DNA from: an uncultured Opitutia bacterium
GTDB taxonomy: Bacteria; Verrucomicrobiota; Verrucomicrobiia; Opitutales; Opitutaceae
DNA: 64,000 nucleotides
Direction of reading: 5' to 3'
NCBI GenBank assembly: GCA_903834135.1
Contig: CAILHZ010000016.1
Coordinates: forward strand, 1 to 64,000
Part shown: positions 26,335 to 35,058 of the stretch, in pieces
Position numbering within the stretch: the first letter of the stretch is position 1
How the letters are laid out: every line of letters begins with the position of its first letter
Notes under the pieces: generated by a model
Told to the model about the DNA's origin: nothing
Seen by the model: the letters and a program-made list of their open reading frames with translations, nothing else
Databases searched by the model: none
Made by a program: the position numbers and the translations under genes

Positions 26335-28872
26335 TTAATTTTGCTCATTACGCAACATTTCTAATGGTGATAAATGCTCAAGTCCGGCATCCGCTAAACG
26401 GCCAGTAATGAGTGTTAAAGAAGAGACTACGCATGCTGACAAAATATAAATCCACCACGTAGTAACACTTGCACTATGAAACACAAAATGCGCCAGTAAA
26501 CTCGAACCTACATAAGCAAGTACACATCCGACACTCGCAGCCAAAAAACCCAGAATAAGATATTCTACAGCCTGAATTTTTCTTAACTGTGCTAAACTCG
26601 CTCCCAATGTCTTTAAGAGAACCGCTTCTTTTCTACGTTGGTACCTTCCATTGATGACAGCGCACGCAAGCACTAAGAGCCCTGTCCCCACCGTAAAAAG
26701 AGCCATAAATTCAACCACATAGCCAATCTTAGTTAAGATATTATCAAGCGTATCTTGAACCATAGCTAAATCAATCGCAGTGATATTAGGATAATCTTCA
26801 ACCATGACTCGCTGCAAAGATGCTGACACCTCAGGCGACAAAGCTCTCACTGCACCAACATAAAACTGAGGTGCTGATTCTAGAACCCCCTCAGGAAAAA
26901 CAACTAAGAAATTTGTTTCTAAACGTCTCCATTCTACACTACGAATACTAGAGACTTGCGAGTGCAGTGCTACGCCTTGCAAATCCCAATCAATAGTATC
27001 TCCGATATTTAGCCCGAGATCTTCAGCTAAACTCTTTTCTACGGAAATAGGAATAAGCGCTACATCAGAGGCAACTTTACCAACAAACGTGCCTTTGATA
27101 ATATGTTCAGAAGATGTGAGTGCACTGCGATAAGTCGTTCGATAATCCCACCTTAAAGCCCAGCTTCCTTTACGTTTTTTTTCGCTGCGAGTAATTTCAT
27201 CAACTAGGACAGAGCGAACAGCAGTCATCTTTAAAGCAACAATCGGCGCTTTACGCAGCAGTGGAGCTCCACGCTCTTCGAGCAGTTTAGAGACGTCATC
27301 AATTTGATCATTCTGAATATCAATAAACAGAAGATTCGCACTTGCACCTTCTGCACCTGCACTGAGTTCTCTTAAAAGAGAAGTTCTAACGAGAAATAAA
27401 GTCAGTGTAAGATATGTGCCTAAGCCGAGTGATAACAATAGAAGCACTGTTCGATTATTTGGCCTATGTAAATTAGCAAGGCCTTGTCTAATGACATAGG
27501 GAAGGGCTTTGGTATTTAATCTTTTCGCAATCCATTCAACCATGCGAGCTACGCTGTATAAAATTAGAAAGCCAAGACCAAGTGCACCAACAAAACCAAG
27601 TCCAAGCGGTATGCTCCTTGTTTGACTAATTGCAAAAGCTGTAATCGCAAGTCCTATTAAAATTCCGATTAAAACAATCCAAGGATCAACACGTTGATTA
27701 CCACTTCCCTGATTAAGACTTGATGCTCTGAGCGTTTCTAAAGGCGAGACCTTGCGAATCCCTAAAAGTGGAATCAAAGTAAAAAGACCACTTATAACTA
27801 TTCCGGCTGTAATTCCACGTGCGAGTGCAACCCAAGAAAGCGCAAAAGGAATATCCATAGGAAGCATATTCCTTATAACCAGAGGTAAAAGCGTTTGTAG
27901 CATTACACCTAAGAGACCTCCTAACAAAGAGCCACATACGCCTAATGAAATACCCTGGATTAAATAAACACCAAAGCCTTGTGCTCCGCTCGCACCCATG
28001 CACCGAAGTAGAGCAACAGTAGAGCGCTTTTGACTGACATAAACATGTACGGCACTGGCAACACCAATGGCGCCTAAGATAAGTGCAATAAATCCAGCTA
28101 GGCTTAAAAAAGCGGTTACATTATCCACTACACGGCCTAATTGTTTTTGCCGCGATACAACCGTATCATATGAAACGCGCTCTTTCGGGAGTGCTGACTT
28201 AAGATGAGTAACTACTAAATCTGGATCTATACCCTTAGGTAATTTAAGTGAGATAGAATAGGACACCAAACTACCCTTACCCCCTAAGCCCGTAGAATCT
28301 ATCAACCTATACGGAATATAGACACGAGCCGGCATGAGAGAAACTGCAAGAGACTCTCCAGGAATTTTCTTTAACGTTCCAGCAACAGTAAACAATAACT
28401 GCCCGAGTTTAACCTGATCACCGATTTTTAAGTGATACTGATTAATTAAAGATTCCTCGAGTAAGATAACAGGCTCCTTACTAAAACGAGAAATCGCATC
28501 CTTAGGCTCACAACTTATTTCTCCATAAAAAGGAAAACTCTCTTCTTCGGCTTTCACCTGCACTAAACGAGTCGCATCTTTTTGACTCGGAATTAAAAGC
28601 ATGGATGTAAACGCCCTACCACGTGCCTGAAGTCCACCTAAAGCCTGAAGCTTTACTTCTAGACTTGGAGTAAAGGGACTACGTGCACTAACACTAAGAT
28701 CTGCACCTAGTAAGCCTTGAGCTTGATCATGAATTGAGTGTGTTAAATTAACACTCAAGGACCCCAAAGCAACTAGTGCAGCGATTCCTAATATAATTGA
28801 TGTTGAAAATAGCAGTAGCCGGCGTCTAGACGCCCGAGAATCCTTCCATGCCATCTTTATAATAAATGCCAT
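26335..28872 (-). CDS. Large FtsX-domain permease, YbbP-like
   Basis: An 845-residue permease with two FtsX modules: an N-terminal helix, a periplasmic domain, three to four helices ending near residue 390, a further pair of helices, a second periplasmic domain and three C-terminal helices (with RYQRRKEAVLLKTLGAS). This is the YbbP architecture. The ATG at 28872 is preferred over a GTG at 28890. In E. coli ybbP is co-transcribed with the ATPase ybbA and is divergent from tesA. Here tesA is divergent but the ATPase gene is missing from the locus. The substrate is unknown. Confidence 0.88.
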   Translation of the reverse strand: MAFIIKMAWKDSRASRRRLLLFSTSIILGIAALVALGSLSVNLTHSIHDQAQGLLGADLSVSARSPFTPSLEVKLQALGGLQARGRAFTSMLLIPSQKDATRLVQVKAEEESFPFYGEISCEPKDAISRFSKEPVILLEESLINQYHLKIGDQVKLGQLLFTVAGTLKKIPGESLAVSLMPARVYIPYRLIDSTGLGGKGSLVSYSISLKLPKGIDPDLVVTHLKSALPKERVSYDTVVSRQKQLGRVVDNVTAFLSLAGFIALILGAIGVASAVHVYVSQKRSTVALLRCMGASGAQGFGVYLIQGISLGVCGSLLGGLLGVMLQTLLPLVIRNMLPMDIPFALSWVALARGITAGIVISGLFTLIPLLGIRKVSPLETLRASSLNQGSGNQRVDPWIVLIGILIGLAITAFAISQTRSIPLGLGFVGALGLGFLILYSVARMVEWIAKRLNTKALPYVIRQGLANLHRPNNRTVLLLLSLGLGTYLTLTLFLVRTSLLRELSAGAEGASANLLFIDIQNDQIDDVSKLLEERGAPLLRKAPIVALKMTAVRSVLVDEITRSEKKRKGSWALRWDYRTTYRSALTSSEHIIKGTFVGKVASDVALIPISVEKSLAEDLGLNIGDTIDWDLQGVALHSQVSSIRSVEWRRLETNFLVVFPEGVLESAPQFYVGAVRALSPEVSASLQRVMVEDYPNITAIDLAMVQDTLDNILTKIGYVVEFMALFTVGTGLLVLACAVINGRYQRRKEAVLLKTLGASLAQLRKIQAVEYLILGFLAASVGCVLAYVGSSLLAHFVFHSASVTTWWIYILSACVVSSLTLITGRLADAGLEHLSPLEMLRNEQN

Positions 28873-28948
28873 AAACCTGTGACTGGACACTGGGGGAGAT
28901 TTCGCTGATTGTGAATCGTAAAGACAAACTTCAGATTTATATTAAACT

Positions 28949-29629
28949 GTGCACCTAAGCGATAGACACTATTCTGTATTCCGCAGTAACAGCTTAATGT
29001 GCTTAATTACTGTCTTACTGCTAGCGACTACTTCTTTACTTAAAGCACAAAATCATACGCTTGTATTCTTTGGTGACAGTCTCACTGCAGGCTATGGATT
29101 AGAGAATCCTGAGTTAGAAAGTTTTCCTGCCTTAATTCAAACCAAGATAGCACAAGAGCATCTTCCTTGGCGTGTAGTAAATGCTGGTCTAAGTGGTGAC
29201 ACGACCTCCGGAGGACTTATGCGCATAGATTGGATTCTGCGCCAACCACTGGATATAATTTTTATTGAATTGGGAGCAAATGATGGTCTTCGCGGAATAG
29301 CACCTCAGACCATGGCTTCAAATTTGCGAAGTATAATTAATCGCATTCGCAGTAAACAGCCTCGTGCAACAATAGTCCTTGCTGGAATGCAGATGCCAAT
29401 AAACTACGGTGAAGCATACCGTAAGGCATACACCCAAGCATTTGCTGATGTAGCTGAAAATGCGAAAATTGTATTTGAACCCTTTTTGCTCGACGGTGTG
29501 GGAGGTGTTGCAGCACTCAATCAAGCTGATTCTATACATCCAAATGCAGACGGAGCTCGCGTAGTCGCAGATGGAGTATGGAAAATAATACACTCATTAC
29601 TGATTAAGCACGATACTCCAAAACGCTAA
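28949..29629 (+). CDS. tesA: GDSL lipase/arylesterase TesA-like
   Basis: A secreted SGNH hydrolase similar to thioesterase I. Block I is FFGDSLTAGYG (catalytic Ser), block II has Gly in NAGLSGDTTSGG, block III is ELGANDGLRG (Asn) and block V is DSIHPNADG (Asp and His). A signal peptide precedes it (MCLITVLLLATTSLLKA). The start is a GTG at 28949; an ATG at 28997 would also give a complete signal peptide. It is divergent from the YbbP-like permease and its stop overlaps the next start by one base (TAATG). Confidence 0.92.
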   Translation: MHLSDRHYSVFRSNSLMCLITVLLLATTSLLKAQNHTLVFFGDSLTAGYGLENPELESFPALIQTKIAQEHLPWRVVNAGLSGDTTSGGLMRIDWILRQPLDIIFIELGANDGLRGIAPQTMASNLRSIINRIRSKQPRATIVLAGMQMPINYGEAYRKAYTQAFADVAENAKIVFEPFLLDGVGGVAALNQADSIHPNADGARVVADGVWKIIHSLLIKHDTPKR

Positions 29630-31260
29630 TGCTATATTCTATGCGTTTTAAACTCGTACTGCTTACAGTCTGTATTTTTGTCGCGGCAACGTGTGTAAGC
29701 TGCAGACGAACATCAACACCCGTTGATAAAGCCACACTTGCGAAAATACTTCTTCTAGGCAATGGCTCTGAACCTCAAGACCTAGACCCTCAGGTCTGCA
29801 CCGGGCTTGCAGATTACAATGTACTGATTGCCCTATTTGAGGGACTCACGTGTATCGATGAAAAAACATCCCAAGCAGTCCCTGGCGTTGCTGAGCATTG
29901 GAATATTTCTGCAGACGGCAGAGTCTATACGTTTCATTTAAGAGCAAGCGCACGCTGGTCTAATGGGGATAATGTAACAGCATACGACTTCGCCTACGCA
30001 ATTAAACGTGCTCTATCGCCTCAATTAGCCTGCGAATATTCTTATCTTCTTTTCCCACTCTTAAATGCAGAAGCATACACAACGGGTACACTTAAAGATT
30101 TTTCTGCTGTGGGTGTAAAAGTACTCGATGCGCAGACTCTTGAATTAACCCTCGGAAGACCCTGCCCATATCTTCCAACTTTAGTCGCCCACCAAGTATG
30201 GTATCCTGTTCACGAAAAAACTTTGGTAAAATTCGATGCCTTCAATAAACGAGGCACAGCGTGGACCAAACCCGAAAACTTTGTAGGTAACGGTCCATTC
30301 GTTCTTAAAACGTGGGAGCCTAATTCACGTATCACAGTAGCTCGAAATCCGCTCTACTGGGACAATACCCACAATCATTTAAATGGAGTTGTTTTTTATC
30401 CAAACGATAACATTGCAACCGATGAAGCTAATTTTAGATCAGGTCAATTGCACATCACATGGGATTTACTTCCTGATCGATTGATACACTACCGCAAGGA
30501 AGCTCCTTATTTATTACGAGTAGACTCGCTAAGTGATAGTTCATTTCTTCGTTTTAATGTTACAAAGGCTCCTTTAAACGATAGCCGAATAAGACGTGCC
30601 CTATCTCTTGCAATCGACCGCGAGGCAATTGCTAGAGACGTACTCTATCAAAGCCGCACTGCAGCGTATGCACTTACGCCTCTGCATACAGGAGGCTACA
30701 GCCCAAAACCTGAAGCAGTTACAGATATTTTATTAGCCAAACAGTTACTCAAAGAGGCAGGCTATCCAGAGGGTAAAGGCTTTCCTGTTCTAGAACTCCA
30801 GATGAATACGGACGCTATTAACACGAAAATATTCGAAGCGGTTCAGGAAATGTGGAGGCACACTCTTGGAATAAAAATTAATCTCGCTAATCTCGACTTT
30901 AGAATATGGCTCGATAACCAGCGTACCCTCTCCTACCAAATCAGCCGTTCTCGATGGGTTGGAGATTTCGATGATCCGAGTACATATATAGACTTATTCT
31001 TAAGCGATAGTGGCAATAATCGTACAGGCTGGGTAGATCCGCAATTTGACCTCTTAGATAAAAAAGCTAACGAAACGCTAGACCCGAAAACGAGGTTCAG
31101 TCTGCTCCAAGAGGCAGAATCTAGGCTCCTTAAAGAAGCCCCTATTGCTCCTATTTTTTACGGTACTAAGACCTACTTAATTAGTCCCGCAGTACATAAC
31201 TGGGAGAGCTCACTACTAGGCATTCACCGCTACCAGTTCGTAGACTTAATAAGTCCTTAA
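29629..31260 (+). CDS. Peptide ABC transporter substrate-binding protein (OppA-like, SBP family 5)
   Basis: A 543-residue solute-binding protein of the oligopeptide class. It has a lipoprotein-type signal with Cys residues at the end of the hydrophobic stretch (AATCVSC), then the family hallmark SGRVYTFHLR-like segment (ADGRVYTFHLRASARWSNGD) and FVGNGPFVLKTWEPNS. The C-terminal lobe contains SRWVGDFDDPSTYIDLF, as in OppA. No permease or ATPase genes are adjacent, so it is an orphan binding protein. It is translationally coupled to tesA, so the pairing may reflect shared regulation. Confidence 0.92.
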   Translation: MLYSMRFKLVLLTVCIFVAATCVSCRRTSTPVDKATLAKILLLGNGSEPQDLDPQVCTGLADYNVLIALFEGLTCIDEKTSQAVPGVAEHWNISADGRVYTFHLRASARWSNGDNVTAYDFAYAIKRALSPQLACEYSYLLFPLLNAEAYTTGTLKDFSAVGVKVLDAQTLELTLGRPCPYLPTLVAHQVWYPVHEKTLVKFDAFNKRGTAWTKPENFVGNGPFVLKTWEPNSRITVARNPLYWDNTHNHLNGVVFYPNDNIATDEANFRSGQLHITWDLLPDRLIHYRKEAPYLLRVDSLSDSSFLRFNVTKAPLNDSRIRRALSLAIDREAIARDVLYQSRTAAYALTPLHTGGYSPKPEAVTDILLAKQLLKEAGYPEGKGFPVLELQMNTDAINTKIFEAVQEMWRHTLGIKINLANLDFRIWLDNQRTLSYQISRSRWVGDFDDPSTYIDLFLSDSGNNRTGWVDPQFDLLDKKANETLDPKTRFSLLQEAESRLLKEAPIAPIFYGTKTYLISPAVHNWESSLLGIHRYQFVDLISP

Positions 31261-31313
31261 AGAGCATTTGCCTTTTTTACGTGCCTAGACTGCATTTATT
31301 GAAGTTAAAACAC

Positions 31314-31790
31314 ATGCTTCGCACCTGGCTTATCCTTCTTAGTTTTTTCCTATGTCTTACACTTAAGGCAGCGGAGGTTGAGTTTGTGCGCGTTTGGCCA
31401 GCTTGGAGAGACGCTAATTCGTTTAGGCGCATCTCTGAATACTTTGACGGCGCTGAAGTCAGTGACGGTAAAATCATCGAGAGGACACAGCCTAAGTCCC
31501 GTACTGGATTCTATTTTTTTGTGCGCCTTAAGCACCCTACCTTGGCGTTAAAAGGTGCCTACTTTTCCGTACAATACATTACACCTTATTGGCTTGAGAC
31601 ACGGGAGAGAACATTTCCAGCAAACGAAGCTCCGGGTGAGCATCAGTATTTACTTGGCTTAACAGGATCAGACTGGACCGGCCATGAAACACACCCGATT
31701 GCCTGGAAAGTAGATCTTATCTCTGCAGACGGTCAGGTACTTGCAACCTCACAGAGTTTCCTCTGGTCAAAGCCACCCGCACATGGTTGA
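31314..31790 (+). CDS. Secreted protein of unknown function
   Basis: A 158-residue protein I do not recognise. A clean signal peptide is present (LILLSFFLCLTLKA, cleavage near AEVEF). The mature part is rich in aromatic residues and looks like a beta sandwich (RTGFYFFVRLKHP, YFSVQYITPYWLETRERTF). The ATG at 31314 is chosen over a GTG at 31281 because it starts directly at the signal peptide. Its last eight bases overlap the start of the HhH glycosylase gene in another frame. Confidence 0.65.
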   Translation: MLRTWLILLSFFLCLTLKAAEVEFVRVWPAWRDANSFRRISEYFDGAEVSDGKIIERTQPKSRTGFYFFVRLKHPTLALKGAYFSVQYITPYWLETRERTFPANEAPGEHQYLLGLTGSDWTGHETHPIAWKVDLISADGQVLATSQSFLWSKPPAHG

Positions 31791-32385
31791 TCCGAGTCGA
31801 GTAACAGACTTCGCTAGAACACAGGCTCAGCTGGAGGAATTTCTTTTGTTCTGTTTTGTGGTAGCAGGAAAAAATGCCGATCAACAGTCCGTAAAGTTGG
31901 AAGCGTTTCTTGAAGGCAGATCACCGTTTGCCTGGATTAGAAGATTAGAAAAAACTGACTCCTTAGTGACTGAATTACGTCGGGTAAAAATGGGTAAATA
32001 TAGCCTCTTATCTCAAGGCTTTCATCAAGTTGCCCACGCTAATCTAGACTTAAGGACATGTACTTGGGAAACCCTCACGACCTTCCCTGGTATAGGGATT
32101 AAAACCGCCAAATTCTTCATCCTGCACTCCCGAGCAAGCCAAATGCTCGCAGTCCTAGATACCCACGTACTTTACTGGATGAAAGAATGCCTAGGCCACA
32201 AAACCCCTCGTGGACTAGCCGTACCTGACCATACCCCCCAAGATCCTAGTCTTTACCAGTTCTGGGAAACTGTATACTTTGGGCTTGTTCTTTCACGTCT
32301 TAAACCCACTCAAGCCTCCGGTGAGAATCCTATAAATTGGGCTCATGTTGACCTCGACTTATGGAAGACCCGTAGGGCATTATAA
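31783..32385 (+). CDS. HhH-GPD DNA glycosylase-like protein without iron-sulfur cluster
   Basis: A 200-residue protein of the endonuclease III superfamily. The helix-hairpin-helix FPGIGIKTAK (about 101-110) holds the candidate Schiff-base Lys107, and VLDTHV holds the catalytic Asp126; their spacing (19) is close to that of Nth (18). Only two Cys (24 and 93) are present and no C-terminal four-Cys cluster, unlike Nth and MutY. The ATG at 31783 is preferred over an in-frame TTG upstream. The base lesion it would remove is unknown. The following glycosyltransferase starts 12 bases later. Confidence 0.78.
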   Translation: MVDPSRVTDFARTQAQLEEFLLFCFVVAGKNADQQSVKLEAFLEGRSPFAWIRRLEKTDSLVTELRRVKMGKYSLLSQGFHQVAHANLDLRTCTWETLTTFPGIGIKTAKFFILHSRASQMLAVLDTHVLYWMKECLGHKTPRGLAVPDHTPQDPSLYQFWETVYFGLVLSRLKPTQASGENPINWAHVDLDLWKTRRAL

Positions 32386-32397
32386 CTTTCTTACATC

Positions 32398-33087
32398 ATG
32401 CGCGTATCCATCGTTATTCCTTGTTACAACGAAGCTAAAACTATTCGGACTATTGTGGACCGTGTCCGTGCATCTGTACTTACAGATAAAGAAATTATCA
32501 TTGTTGATGACGGCTCAAGAGACGGAACACGTGATGTTCTAAGAACCCAAATTGCTCCGCTAGTAGATAAAATTATTTATCACGAAGTGAACCAAGGTAA
32601 GGGTGCTTCTTTAAGAACAGGCTTTGCAGCAGCTACGGGTGATATCGTTATTCCTCAAGATGCAGATTTGGAATATGATCCTGATGAATACCCTATTTTA
32701 ATTAAACCGATTGTTGACGGAAAAGCAGATGTTGTATTCGGTTCCCGCTTTATGGGAGGCCAAGCCCACCGCGTACTTTATTTCTGGCACATGGTCGGAA
32801 ATAAGTTCCTTACACTACTCTCTAATATGGCAACCAATCTGAACCTAACAGATATGGAAACCTGTTACAAAGTATGTCGCCGCGATGTCCTCAATAAAGT
32901 AAAAATTGAAGAGAACCGTTTTGGCTTTGAACCAGAACTGACAGCTAAGCTCTCTAAGCTAGATGTGGTTATTTATGAAGTTGGCGTAAGCTATTACGGC
33001 CGGACCTACGCTGAGGGTAAGAAAATCGGATGGCGCGACGGCTTTAGAGCAATCTGGGCTATCTTTAAGTATAACGTACTACGCTAA
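32398..33087 (+). CDS. Glycosyltransferase family 2 (dolichyl-phosphate mannosyltransferase-like)
   Basis: A 229-residue GT-A enzyme. Visible are [35 protein letters not shown], and the metal-binding QDADLEYDP. The TDMETCYKV segment and short length, without membrane helices, match soluble DPM1-like polyprenyl-phosphate glycosyltransferases. It would load a sugar on a lipid carrier for envelope glycan synthesis. Neighbours do not name the sugar. It converges on the small prepilin-like gene with three bases between stops. Confidence 0.88.
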   Translation: MRVSIVIPCYNEAKTIRTIVDRVRASVLTDKEIIIVDDGSRDGTRDVLRTQIAPLVDKIIYHEVNQGKGASLRTGFAAATGDIVIPQDADLEYDPDEYPILIKPIVDGKADVVFGSRFMGGQAHRVLYFWHMVGNKFLTLLSNMATNLNLTDMETCYKVCRRDVLNKVKIEENRFGFEPELTAKLSKLDVVIYEVGVSYYGRTYAEGKKIGWRDGFRAIWAIFKYNVLR

Positions 33088-33102
33088 GCCTTAAGGCTTA
33101 GC
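33083..33102. repeat. Perfect 20-base palindrome containing both convergent stop codons
   Basis: GCTAAGCCTT followed by AAGGCTTAGC is fully self-complementary. It includes the TAA of the glycosyltransferase (33085-33087) and the TAA of the minus-strand prepilin-like gene (33091-33093). There is no T tract on either side. It may act as a bidirectional transcription stop or mRNA-end stabiliser. Confidence 0.5.
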
Positions 33103-33264
33103 CGGTGCAGTGACTTCAGTTGCGTTAGCTCGTTCGCGCTCCTGCTTGGCTTGACGAATTTTTTGCAGTGCTGGGATGGCCATAGCCAAGAGCAGTGAAA
33201 TTATAAGAAGTAAAACAACTACTTCTATAACAGTGAATCCTCGGACAGGGCGGATCCGTTTCAT
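33091..33264 (-). CDS. Minimal type IV prepilin-like peptide (57 residues)
   Basis: A short gene on the minus strand. The product starts MKRIRPVRGFTVIEVVVLLL: a basic leader of nine residues, then Gly-Phe with Glu at position 5 of the mature peptide, the class III prepilin signal cut and methylated by PilD, and a hydrophobic helix to about residue 32. After PALQKIRQ the protein ends with a short charged tail (QAKQERERANATEV). True pilins have a globular domain after this helix; here it is absent. It may be a minor pseudopilin-like plug, an inhibitor, or a remnant. No pilus genes are nearby. Confidence 0.68.
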   Translation of the reverse strand: MKRIRPVRGFTVIEVVVLLLIISLLLAMAIPALQKIRQAKQERERANATEVTAPAKP

Positions 33265-33367
33265 CTATTAAAAAAATTCCATTTGGACAGAACAATCAAG
33301 GTAATTCTTGGTCTGTAACCAATAACATAGATAAATCGTCTATTATATCACTCACTCTTGACCGAAT

Positions 33368-34384
33368 ATGCCATTACGACTCAGAGCCATTGCAGTAAGG
33401 ATACTAATCCTTATGGTTCTCGTTGCTTTTTTCTCTGTAAAAGGAATTAAAGCCTCAACTCTTGTGCTGCCTAATGGAGATAAACTTACTGGAAAGGTAA
33501 TTGAGACTAAAGCTGGCAAACTTTATTTCTACGCAAACGCACTCCAGACTACGGTAAGTGTTGATGCATCAAGCGTACAAGTGATTGATCCAGCGGGTGA
33601 ACCAAAGCCAAATTCAGCTCAACCTAGCGTAGCCACTAAAGCTGTAGCACAAGTATCTAAGGCACCTAAAACCCCACATCCCCCAGCTTGGAAAGGGAAA
33701 CTGGAGGTTGGCTACTCTCAGCAGACAGCCGCTGGATTACACGCTGCTAATCTTTCAGTGGGTGCAGAGGAGGCAAAGATCCAAGATAAAAACGATTACA
33801 TGGCTAAAGCTCATATTTTTTACTCTTCGTCAGCTCAAATCCCAATTATAGACCAAAAGGATGCGAGCTTCAGATGGAGACACGATTTAAGCCCAAAGCT
33901 TTTTAGCCAATCGGAAACCTCTTTTAACCAAGATAAGATACAGTTAATTAATCATCAGTACGAAGAAAATGTCGGCATTGGATTTAAAGTTCACGATGAT
34001 TCAACTAAAACAATGAATCTAGTCATGGGTTTAACAGGTGAAGATTTATCCGCAACAGGTATACAAAGCGGACTGTCTTACTTAGGAAGGGTATCCGAAG
34101 ACTTTGTATATAAATTTAATTCACACATTAAATTTACCCAGGATGCTTCCGTCGAGTATTCTCCTCTGATGCAAAATCGCAATGGTCTTGTCCCATCATT
34201 GATTGAGCAGGTGAATACCAATATAGCTGAATATAATTATAAGATTCACTCGACTATCGAAAGTAAGCTTACAAAGACTCTCACATTTAATGTGCATTTC
34301 GAATATGAGTACAACAATGCTACTCTGGATCCACTCGCACGCACGGAGCAGAAATTTATCTCTGCTCTAAGCTACGGTTTCTAG
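33368..34384 (+). CDS. DUF481 outer-membrane beta-barrel protein
   Basis: A 338-residue exported protein. After a signal peptide (about 1-29) comes a small LPNGDKLTGKV domain that resembles the SH3-like region found before DUF481 in related proteins. A Pro/Ala/Lys linker (about 75-105) leads to the DUF481 barrel with alternating polar and aromatic strands (KGKLEVGYSQQTAAGLHAAN near residue 112), ending in an aromatic terminal strand (SALSYGF) as expected for BAM insertion. Its stop shares the bases CTAG with the convergent rsfS stop. Function is unknown; the family has been linked to salt induction (YdiY). Confidence 0.82.
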   Translation: MPLRLRAIAVRILILMVLVAFFSVKGIKASTLVLPNGDKLTGKVIETKAGKLYFYANALQTTVSVDASSVQVIDPAGEPKPNSAQPSVATKAVAQVSKAPKTPHPPAWKGKLEVGYSQQTAAGLHAANLSVGAEEAKIQDKNDYMAKAHIFYSSSAQIPIIDQKDASFRWRHDLSPKLFSQSETSFNQDKIQLINHQYEENVGIGFKVHDDSTKTMNLVMGLTGEDLSATGIQSGLSYLGRVSEDFVYKFNSHIKFTQDASVEYSPLMQNRNGLVPSLIEQVNTNIAEYNYKIHSTIESKLTKTLTFNVHFEYEYNNATLDPLARTEQKFISALSYGF

Positions 34385-35058
34385 CGCTTCTTCTTTTTTG
34401 AAGCAGGCTTAACTTTTACCGCAGGCTTTACCTTAGCCTTAACTTTTGCCTTTGGCTTAACTTTAGCTGCAGGCTTTACCTTAGTTTTTACCTTGGCTTT
34501 AGCTTTTGGTTTTACCTTAGCCTTAATTTTTGGCTTAAGCGCTGCCTTAGCCTTCACCTTAACTTTAACTTTTACAGGTGATTTCTTAACAGCAACTTTA
34601 GCAGCTTTCTTAACTGGCTTTGGTGCTGGTTTATTTTCAACAACAACAGCTACCTTCTTTTCAACTTTTGCGGGAGCCTTCTTTTCAGGAAGTCCAAGCA
34701 TCTTATTTAAGGAAATTTGTTCAGAATCTTTCCATAATGTTTCTAGCTTATAGCGACCCCGTGCTTCTGGATTAAACAGATGCACCATGACGTCAAATAA
34801 ATCAACGACTGTCCAACCGCTCTCGCTGCTCGTATCTACACCAATCACACGTGCAGAGGTATCAGCTAAAACACGGTGAAGCTCTACTCTGAGTGCTCTT
34901 AAATGCGGATCTGAATTGCCGGATGCAATAATCATGTAATCAGTGATAGATGAACGTGATCCCACGTTCATAATACGGATATCATCTGCCTTCTTTTCTA
35001 CAAGAGCGTGGCAAACTAATTGAGCGAGTTCGTACGAAGAAATTTTTCCTGATGTCAT
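34381..35058 (-). CDS. rsfS: Ribosomal silencing factor RsfS with lysine-rich C-terminal tail
   Basis: RsfS binds L14 and blocks subunit joining in starvation. Residues 1-113 are the whole usual protein (VEKKADDIRIMNV, DYMIIASGNSD, GWTVVDLFDVMVHLFNPEAR). Residues about 125-225 are an extra tail of almost only Lys, Ala, Val and Pro in alternating K-V or K-A steps, resembling histone H1-type or nucleic-acid-binding tails. Typical RsfS is 105-130 residues, so the tail nearly doubles it. The start overlaps the nadD stop by four bases, and this nadD-rsfS pairing is common. The tail could bind rRNA or DNA (inference). Confidence 0.92.
   Translation of the reverse strand: MTSGKISSYELAQLVCHALVEKKADDIRIMNVGSRSSITDYMIIASGNSDPHLRALRVELHRVLADTSARVIGVDTSSESGWTVVDLFDVMVHLFNPEARGRYKLETLWKDSEQISLNKMLGLPEKKAPAKVEKKVAVVVENKPAPKPVKKAAKVAVKKSPVKVKVKVKAKAALKPKIKAKVKPKAKAKVKTKVKPAAKVKPKAKVKAKVKPAVKVKPASKKKKR

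Noticed and set aside
29629-31260. A complete oligopeptide transporter operon
   Set aside because: Only the binding protein is here; the next genes encode a secreted protein and a DNA glycosylase.
34493-34753. Plus-strand frame encoding a Leu/Thr/Phe/Ala-rich peptide that looks like a membrane protein
   Set aside because: It is the complement of the Lys-rich RsfS tail; the apparent hydrophobic repeats arise from the antisense of Lys/Ala/Val codons.
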